This document shows positions 30,381-34,786 of a DNA stretch of 34,786 nucleotides, piece after piece (within the stretch, counting starts at the first letter, position 1; every line of letters starts with the position of its first letter). A program made the position numbers and the translations under genes. Where the stretch lies: positions 1 through 34,786 of IMG/VR virus record IMGVR_UViG_3300045136_000300; one strand, 5' to 3'. This DNA is from a virus. The notes beneath the pieces are model-generated. The model was not told the DNA's origin and ran no database searches. It saw only the letters and a program-made list of their open reading frames with translations.

Positions 30381-31039
30381 GGTGCCTCCTCTTGTGCGAA
30401 CAGCGTTCCAGCGGCGCGGTCGCGCTCGAGAGCGGCGGCGCAGGCATGACGCTCTCCGCGTCGCGCCCAGCCGAACTCCGGCCGGCCCTGATAATCGCGA
30501 TCAAACACAAACCACGAATAATCCGTCGTGCCACCACCAACACGCCCGCCGGAGACCACCACTGCGCCAGGCGGCATCGACGGCCGGGGCGAAAGTGCCA
30601 GCACATAACGGAGAGGAAGGCTTTCTAGCCAGCATGAGCGCGCAAAGGCATTGGCCCATTGTGCACGGAGCAGGACGGCGGCTTTGCGCGCCACCCGCTC
30701 ATTGCAATGCGCGACGAACCGCTCAGCGTATCGATAAGGTGGATTGCAGACGATATTCGGTAGCGTGTCAGTGACAGTGAAAAAATCACGCTGCTCGAAC
30801 GGATGACGGAGGCCTGCACCGCGATCGCAGATGTCGATGCCGAACGTATCATAGCCGGCGTATCTGGCTGCATCGAGAATGCGGCCAATCCCGCAACACG
30901 GATCGACGATCAGCCCATCGAATTTCACCTGTCCAAACAATGCATCGCTACACCATCTCGGCTCGACATACCAATCATGAGGATCTCGTTCCCACAAATG
31001 GCTCTTTCGCTCGCGCGGCTGGTTCGTCGGAAGGATCAT
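30377..31039 (-). CDS. DNA N6-adenine (or N4-cytosine) methyltransferase
   Basis: This is a 220-residue class I SAM-dependent enzyme. Motif I is IVDPCCGIGRI (about residues 44-54), motif II GIDI (67-70), motif III RDFF (84-87) and catalytic motif IV NPPY (99-102). NPPY marks amino-methylation of adenine or cytosine; adenine is more usual. Motif I precedes motif IV, unlike the CcrM-type order, and the protein is much shorter than CcrM. It may modify phage DNA against host restriction or alter methylation-dependent control. No restriction partner is seen. The ribosome site before the ATG is weak. It co-occurs with a GcrA-like gene at 33742. Confidence 0.85.
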   Translation of the reverse strand: MILPTNQPRERKSHLWERDPHDWYVEPRWCSDALFGQVKFDGLIVDPCCGIGRILDAARYAGYDTFGIDICDRGAGLRHPFEQRDFFTVTDTLPNIVCNPPYRYAERFVAHCNERVARKAAVLLRAQWANAFARSCWLESLPLRYVLALSPRPSMPPGAVVVSGGRVGGGTTDYSWFVFDRDYQGRPEFGWARRGERHACAAALERDRAAGTLFAQEEAP

Positions 31040-31063
31040 GCGGGACTCGCGGCGATAATGCAG

Positions 31064-31417
31064 CTAGCAATTGTCATCTGTTGTCCTCATGGCCGCTTGC
31101 GCAGGCGCGCAGGATAGCCAATCGCGTTGCGTTGACTTGGCCGCGCGTATGGCTTGTGCGGCGCGGTCCGCCGCCTCGATTTCCTCCGCGGAGGGCTGGC
31201 CGCCATCCGGCGGTACGAGACAGGAATTGGAAGCAATTATTGCGGCCTCTTCTAGGATTTGGTCGCGTTGTTCCGCGATCTCCTTTTGCAGGCGCTCAAT
31301 CTCTCTCCACAGGTCGTTGACCAGGTACAGAGTTCCCATGTGCATCATGGGCATTTGCCCCGGCAGGCGGAGCGCGTTGAAATCTTCAACACGGGATTTA
31401 AGAGATTTTTGTTCCAT
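31064..31417 (-). CDS. Coiled-coil hypothetical protein
   Basis: This is a 117-residue protein. After SLKSRVEDFNALRLPGQMPMMHMG it has a helical coiled coil (LVNDLWREIERLQKEIAEQRDQ, about 33-55), then SAEEIEAADRAAQAIRAA and a polar end. The combination LPG-x-MPMMHMGTLYLVNDLW is distinctive but I cannot name it. AAGGG before the ATG fixes the start. It lies between the methyltransferase and a Cys-rich protein gene. Confidence 0.68.
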   Translation of the reverse strand: MEQKSLKSRVEDFNALRLPGQMPMMHMGTLYLVNDLWREIERLQKEIAEQRDQILEEAAIIASNSCLVPPDGGQPSAEEIEAADRAAQAIRAAKSTQRDWLSCAPAQAAMRTTDDNC

Positions 31418-31428
31418 TCGACCCTTCA

Positions 31429-31686
31429 CTACACCGTTGCTGGTGGAGGCGGATTGCGCGGGCAGGCGGGGTTGCCGCAGGTGCGCTCCGCCGTCGGCGG
31501 GCAGATGCAGCCCTGGATTGGGGAGATCGGCAGCGGCCACAGAGGCAGCGGCGGCCAGTAGCATGGCTCGCCGCGCGGACCGCGGTGGGCGCAGCCGCCG
31601 GCGGTCTGGCATTCGGGGCGGGTGCATGCCCACCCGGAAACAGCGCCAGCCGCCAGCGATGCCCCCAGGAAGCTGAGCGGTATCAT
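31429..31686 (-). CDS. Cys-rich small protein (CICPP motif)
   Basis: This is an 85-residue protein. The N-terminal 20 residues are hydrophobic, possibly a signal or anchor. Eight Cys follow (21, 26, 32, 42, 60, 62, 70 and 75). The part GCICPPTAERTCGNPACPRN matches a short motif I know from many phage early-region proteins of unknown function. Metal or disulfide binding is likely. A ribosome site (AGAGAGGA) supports the start, which overlaps the preceding stop (ATGA). Confidence 0.7.
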   Translation of the reverse strand: MIPLSFLGASLAAGAVSGWACTRPECQTAGGCAHRGPRGEPCYWPPLPLWPLPISPIQGCICPPTAERTCGNPACPRNPPPPATV

Positions 31687-31916
31687 GAAAAATCCTCTCT
31701 GGGCGGCTCTACGCGCAGCCAGTGCGTGGCGATAACAGACTGCTCGTCGGTCCGATAAAGACCGTCGCTGCCCATCCAACCATGCCAACCACCGCCGTCA
31801 CTGTACCACCTGCAGTTCGCATGCCGGCGGCCATCGCCGGTCTTCCGATCGACAATCCAGATATCGACGACGGTTATTCCGTCGCGAGGCGCAGTCTCGA
31901 TCGGTTGCCATTTCAT
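31683..31916 (-). CDS. DUF551-like small protein
   Basis: This is a 77-residue protein beginning MKWQPIETAPRDGITVVD, the hallmark of a small, widespread phage family (W-x-PIETAP-x-DG) of unknown function, then a W-rich beta region (CRWYSDGGGWHGW) and ATHWLRVEPP. It is compact and probably beta. The start at 31916 agrees with the family and has AGGAG upstream; the frame is open to 32051 but the extra 45 residues look spurious. Confidence 0.82.
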   Translation of the reverse strand: MKWQPIETAPRDGITVVDIWIVDRKTGDGRRHANCRWYSDGGGWHGWMGSDGLYRTDEQSVIATHWLRVEPPREDFS

Positions 31917-31996
31917 GGGGATGTCTCCTCGCTGGGTGGCCCAATGGGCAGCAGATGCTCCAGGAATGGCCCGCAATCGCCTTAGGAGCGATACTG

Positions 31997-32011
31997 GTGA
32001 GAAATTTTCAC
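31997..32011. promoter_or_regulatory. AT-rich near-palindrome (possible operator)
   Basis: GTGAGAAATTTTCAC is an inverted repeat with one mismatch per arm, in the 146-base gap upstream of the DUF551-like gene. It differs from the palindromes near 27710. The gap may hold a promoter for the leftward genes from 31916, though no clear -10/-35 pair was found. Confidence 0.35.
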
Positions 32012-32062
32012 TCTGACCTACTGGCGTAATGGATAGACAAGAAAAACTCATCAGCGGGCTTC

Positions 32063-32860
32063 CTATTGCATTTTCGGTTCGCTGAGCGCGTTCGGCAGCC
32101 GTCCGAGCTGGCGCGCCAGTGATAGCGACAACAGCTCACCATGCCGCCCGCGCACGGGCTCGAGGCCGGCGGCGCGATATTCGCGCTCGATCAGATGGTG
32201 ACCATGTTCCACCACCGCCGCCGCAATTCGCGAACGCGCCTCGGTATCCGCAGCGACGGTCTGTGCCGCATGCTCACGTAGTTCCGATGCAAGAGTCTTG
32301 AGCTTGGTGCTGACCCGCAGCCGTTCCTCATCGCTGATCTGCGTCGGCCCACGACGCGCATGCAGCACCTCGAAGATATCGCGCACCTCCCTGTGCACGG
32401 TGGCGCAATAGCTGCTTGCCAGATGTCGCAGTTCGATCGTGGACGGCGGGAATGCGAGCGAAATGCCCGGGGCCTGCCCGAGCCGGATCGCCGCACAGGC
32501 CCGCAGGCAGGCCCAGGTCGGCACGCCGGCAAGCTCCTGGACGTACTTGGCCACCACTGTTTTGACGTCCTCGTTCGGCCGCAGGGCATTGCGGTAGCAC
32601 GCCAACAGGTCGGCGACCGCCGCCCCGACCGCACGGCGGTCGTGATCCGATAAGTGCTCGATCAGCAGCCGGTACCGCGCCGCAAGCCTCGCCCGCTGTT
32701 CAGGCGTCGGCCACCGATCCGGCATCAGCACGCGTTGGCCCTGATCGCGGTGGGAACCGGACAGAAAATACTCCACCAGCCGCGCCACCTCGTCATCGCG
32801 CGCCGGAATCGGAAACGAACTTGAGCCCGAACTGCTCGTCGTCATCGCAAGCTTCGTCAT
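32063..32860 (-). CDS. Replication-region protein, possible helicase loader
   Basis: This is a 265-residue protein, mostly helical. A Ser-rich N-terminus (residues 6-18) precedes WPTPEQRARLAARYRLLIEHL, then a region AVADLLACYRNALRPN...YVQELAGVPTWACLRACAAIRLG and FPPSTIELRHLA. The latter resembles a region in phage proteins encoded right after DUF1376-type initiators. Lambda P-like helicase loading is a guess from position only. The ATG at 32860 is inside the end of the initiator gene (68-base overlap), with no strong ribosome site; a second ATG at 32845 is possible. Confidence 0.68.
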   Translation of the reverse strand: MTKLAMTTSSSGSSSFPIPARDDEVARLVEYFLSGSHRDQGQRVLMPDRWPTPEQRARLAARYRLLIEHLSDHDRRAVGAAVADLLACYRNALRPNEDVKTVVAKYVQELAGVPTWACLRACAAIRLGQAPGISLAFPPSTIELRHLASSYCATVHREVRDIFEVLHARRGPTQISDEERLRVSTKLKTLASELREHAAQTVAADTEARSRIAAAVVEHGHHLIEREYRAAGLEPVRGRHGELLSLSLARQLGRLPNALSEPKMQ

Positions 32861-33725
32861 GTTTTGCCCGTCTGAGTTCTTCCGCGAGTTCGATGAAACT
32901 GTTGTGGCGCCGGGAGGCGGCCGGACTGTCGCGCGGGTTGCCGCTGGCGGCGTAATCCTCGAACCGCCGCTGGTTCAGCCATGTCACGGCTTGCGCGATG
33001 TAGCGCGAGTTGACCTCGCCGCGCCTGGCGTGGTCCTCCGCACAGCGGCGGGCGCTGGCGATGATCGCTGCCGGATCAACGCCCGATTTGACCAGGGCCT
33101 CGAATTTTCGACGTGCAGGCGCCTTCGGGTTCGGTCCGTCGCGTTTCGGATAGCAGCGCCAGAATTCCTCGAACTCATCCTGCGCGCACGGTCGCGTCGC
33201 GTCAGCGACCGACCATACGTGCAACAAACTCTGACTATCATATTCTGAATGTGATTGTGGTTGTGGTTGTGGGGCTTCGCGTTCTGTTGGCTGTTTGCTT
33301 CGCGTTTGCTTCGCGGTTTGCTTCGCGTTTGCTTCGCCACAATTTGCTAAGTGTTTGTTGGAATTTATGTTTTCGGTTGCGTCTTTGCTTCGCGTTTGCT
33401 TCGTTAGAATGCGTCGTCGCGCACCTGAAACGAGGCCTCCGCGCCGACCGTTGCGCGATTTCTGCGCAGCCTTTGCCAGCTCGGCATCGATGCGTTTGTG
33501 CGTCCAGCCCGGCTCGAACAATTCCGCCAAGGTCTTCTTCACACCGGCCCATTCTTCCGCGTTAAGGCCGGCAATGCGGGCAAGCCTCGCGTCATCATCC
33601 GGCAGGCCGGAATGCTGCCAGTAGTGCATCATCAGCAGGACATACGCACCGTGTTCAACAGTGGTGAGGTGCTTGGTGTCGGCGAGGTAGTCCCCGACAT
33701 AGAGCGGCATCCAGGGGCGCTTCAT
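32793..33725 (-). CDS. DUF1376 replication protein (initiator-like)
   Basis: This is a 310-residue protein. Residues 4-95 are a DUF1376 domain: PWMPLYVGDYLADTKHLT, EHGAYVLLMMHYW, DDDARLARIAGL. A low-complexity linker (105-160) includes TKQTRSK, EANAKQTAKQTRSK and PQPQPQ. The C-terminal part (about 183-260) has FEEFWRCYPKR and a helical module common to phage replication initiators. Position beside recombination and loader-like genes fits an O-like initiator. The linker is encoded by a set of 11-bp repeats (33273-33405) that may be the origin itself. The start is at 33725, in agreement with the family; upstream open frame is a shadow of the GcrA-like gene. Confidence 0.82.
   Translation of the reverse strand: MKRPWMPLYVGDYLADTKHLTTVEHGAYVLLMMHYWQHSGLPDDDARLARIAGLNAEEWAGVKKTLAELFEPGWTHKRIDAELAKAAQKSRNGRRGGLVSGARRRILTKQTRSKDATENINSNKHLANCGEANAKQTAKQTRSKQPTEREAPQPQPQSHSEYDSQSLLHVWSVADATRPCAQDEFEEFWRCYPKRDGPNPKAPARRKFEALVKSGVDPAAIIASARRCAEDHARRGEVNSRYIAQAVTWLNQRRFEDYAASGNPRDSPAASRRHNSFIELAEELRRAKHDEACDDDEQFGLKFVSDSGAR
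33273..33405. repeat. 11-bp iteron array, candidate origin of replication
   Basis: Plus-strand copies of TTTGCTTCGCG occur at 33294-33304, 33305-33315, 33317-33327 and 33384-33394, with variants at 33328-33338 (last base C) and 33395-33405 (ends TT) and a partial at 33273-33281. Between the two clusters is an AT-rich stretch (about 33340-33375). TTGTGG repeats three times just to the left (33255-33272). The array lies inside the DUF1376 gene, like the lambda origin inside gene O. Confidence 0.62.
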
Positions 33726-33741
33726 GTGGCCTGTCCCTGTG

Positions 33742-34155
33742 TCATGGTGCATGTGCCTCCTGGTGATGCGCGGCGCAGTAGGGACCGTCGCGCAGCCGTT
33801 CGCGGCCGCAGAACCTGAATGGCGGCTCATCGCCGAACGGCCAGCGGCAATGGCACGGCTCAAGCTCCAGGAATTCGACCAACAGCGGCGGCACATCGGC
33901 AGCGCCCGGTGTTGGTACGCGGACCGGACGCGCGATCGCGATCCGGGCGTCCATTTCTCGGGTGAGCCGCTGGGGAAGGCCGCGCCGGCCGCCCCGCGGC
34001 CGATGACCACGATAGATGCCGCCACGCGCCAACCTGGCCTGCACGGCAGAGCGGCTGACGGCGCCCTGGAAGCTGCGGGAAATGTCGGCTGCGGTCATGC
34101 CTTGCCGCCACATGGCGACCGCCTCCTCGAACCGCTCCGGGGTCCAGAAGCTCAT
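33742..34155 (-). CDS. GcrA-like cell-cycle regulator
   Basis: This is a 137-residue protein. The N-terminal HTH (residues 3-50) reads FWTPERFEEAVAMWRQGMTA, ADISRSF, then VSRSAVQARLARGG, matching GcrA. The C-terminal domain (98-131) has PCHCRWPFGDEPPFRFCG and YC-x2-HH, again as in GcrA, with Cys101, Cys103, Cys116 and Cys127 as possible metal ligands. Host GcrA binds sigma70-RNA polymerase and methylated GANTC sites to activate cell-cycle promoters; a phage copy could redirect this. The linker is Arg/Pro-rich and shorter than in host GcrA (which has about 170 residues). The ATG overlaps the previous stop (ATGA). Confidence 0.87.
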   Translation of the reverse strand: MSFWTPERFEEAVAMWRQGMTAADISRSFQGAVSRSAVQARLARGGIYRGHRPRGGRRGLPQRLTREMDARIAIARPVRVPTPGAADVPPLLVEFLELEPCHCRWPFGDEPPFRFCGRERLRDGPYCAAHHQEAHAP

Positions 34156-34550
34156 CGCACCCACCGATAGGCAATCACCTGCGCGCGACGGTAAGTGCCG
34201 ACGCCAACAGCGTTGTTGTGGTTGCCGGACAAGAGCACCGGATCGTCGCCGTCATAGCTCTGCACGATGCCGACATGGCCGCCGGTCCTGCCGCGCTTAA
34301 GCACCGCCACACAGCCGATGCAGCCGTGCCGTGCAGGACGCCCGATATTGACCCATTGCCGCGCCCGCCACAGCGAGCGATCGTGTGAGAGGCCGAACTG
34401 GGATGCGAGCCAGCAGCCGCACCAGCGCCGCGGCGGACAATGCGACGGCCGCCCGTCCGCATGCGAGATGCCGATCGCGAGCAGGTTCACGACGAGCGCC
34501 AGCATCAGCGCCGCGAGCACCAGCATGATGGCTTCGATGCGCCGGATCAT
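34152..34550 (-). CDS. Membrane-anchored CHAP/NlpC-like peptidoglycan hydrolase (TIGR02594 type)
   Basis: This is a 132-residue protein. Residues 6-28 form a signal anchor. The catalytic part shows RRWCGCWLA (Cys44), WRARQWVNIG, GCIGCVAVLKRG, GGHVGIV (His92) and LLSGNHNNAV (Asn110/Asn112), the Cys-His-Asn layout of CHAP/NlpC-type amidases. It should cut peptidoglycan from the periplasmic face. It is coded among replication genes, far from the lysis cassette, so it is a second cell-wall enzyme. GGGAGG before the ATG is strong, and the start overlaps the resolvase stop (ATGA). Confidence 0.8.
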   Translation of the reverse strand: MIRRIEAIMLVLAALMLALVVNLLAIGISHADGRPSHCPPRRWCGCWLASQFGLSHDRSLWRARQWVNIGRPARHGCIGCVAVLKRGRTGGHVGIVQSYDGDDPVLLSGNHNNAVGVGTYRRAQVIAYRWVR

Positions 34551-34786
34551 GCTGCCTCCCGCCGCCGCGCGTCGAGCACGGTCCATCCATACAGCGCGAT
34601 CAGGAGCGCATCGGCGCGCTGGTGGTCGAGCTTGCGCTTAAGCAGCGCGTGCGCATTCGGGATGAGGCGGATCGCCGCCTGGCGGTGCCCCTCCTTGTCG
34701 TTGCCCTTGAGCCCCCACATCGCCTGCCATTTGCGCGGCACCACCAACGTGCAGGGCACGCCGCACAGCGCCACGGTGGCCCGGAT
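34547..34786 (-). CDS. RuvC-like Holliday junction resolvase (C-terminal part)
   Basis: The 5' end lies beyond the right edge; 79 residues are seen. The visible part ATVALCGVPCTLVVPRKWQA, GNDKEGHRQAAIRLIP, then HQRADALLIALYGW matches the C-terminal half of RuvC-like resolvases, where the last Asp (in RADALLIALYG) is a metal-binding catalytic residue. Such enzymes resolve recombination intermediates and branched DNA before packaging. It ends in an ATGA overlap with the hydrolase gene, so it heads the visible replication operon. Confidence 0.8.
   Translation of the reverse strand: MRATVALCGVPCTLVVPRKWQAMWGLKGNDKEGHRQAAIRLIPNAHALLKRKLDHQRADALLIALYGWTVLDARRREAA

Noticed and set aside
33273-33405. 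Iteron region as a CRISPR array
   Set aside because: Repeats are 11 bp and mostly contiguous, lack spacers of regular length, and lie inside a coding gene.
1-34786. Diversity-generating retroelement, expected because the structural genes resemble BPP-1
   Set aside because: No reverse transcriptase motif (such as YxDD) and no template/variable repeat pair with adenine-specific changes were found near the fibre genes or elsewhere. It could lie outside the window.

Overview
The window is 34.8 kb of a high-GC, gene-dense, short-tailed (podovirus-type) phage or prophage whose host is very probably an alphaproteobacterium. The phage call rests on a full morphogenesis block: small and large terminase, a podovirus-type portal, Bbp19-like protein, scaffold, major capsid protein, Bbp16-like cement protein, adaptor and nozzle proteins, two very large internal virion proteins and a tail fibre. 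The order and several families resemble Bordetella phage BPP-1 and relatives. The host call rests on a phage-borne homologue of GcrA, a cell-cycle regulator restricted to Alphaproteobacteria. No integrase, clear lysogeny repressor, tRNA, CRISPR array or insertion sequence was seen, so the lifestyle is open.

Layout. (1) 27360 down to 130, minus strand, is one long late block: packaging (27360-24362), portal and head (24368-19553), about 4.9 kb of small, mostly unrecognised structural genes (19540-14533), tail tube and injection proteins (14489-4319), fibre-associated genes (4273-2384), then lysis genes (2317-130). Most neighbours overlap by ATGA, GTGA or TGATG junctions. The block ends in a clear rho-independent terminator at 53-94. 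(2) 27361-27810 is the only sizeable non-coding region. It lies between the late block and the divergent plus-strand genes and holds a good sigma70-type promoter, a cluster of AT-rich palindromes, a DnaA-box match, direct repeats upstream of the small terminase gene and two copies of a phage motif. (3) 27811-29568, plus strand, carries six small genes, presumably early or regulatory. (4) 34786 down to 29590, minus strand, is the replication and regulation block: a RuvC-like resolvase (cut by the window edge), a membrane-anchored peptidoglycan hydrolase, GcrA-like protein, a DUF1376 replication protein, an adenine methyltransferase and several small genes.

The two most interesting signals are not genes. 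First, the 10-mer CGTGCGTTGC (minus-strand sense) occurs seven times exactly and once with one mismatch, always in the direction of late transcription and ahead of module boundaries: terminase, portal, scaffold/capsid, tail tube, fibre and lysis. In four cases it ends 31-35 nt before the start codon. It looks like a phage-specific late promoter or regulatory element. Second, the DUF1376 replication gene carries six copies of an 11-bp direct repeat flanking an AT-rich stretch. Because 11 is not a multiple of 3, the periodicity belongs to the DNA rather than the protein, which suggests a lambda-O-like origin of replication inside the initiator gene.

The presence of GcrA-like protein and an adenine methyltransferase in the same block, plus a GcrA-type GANTC site in the control region, suggests that the phage taps or imitates the host's methylation-linked cell-cycle control. 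Functional names below come from motif and family recognition by eye. No database search was possible.
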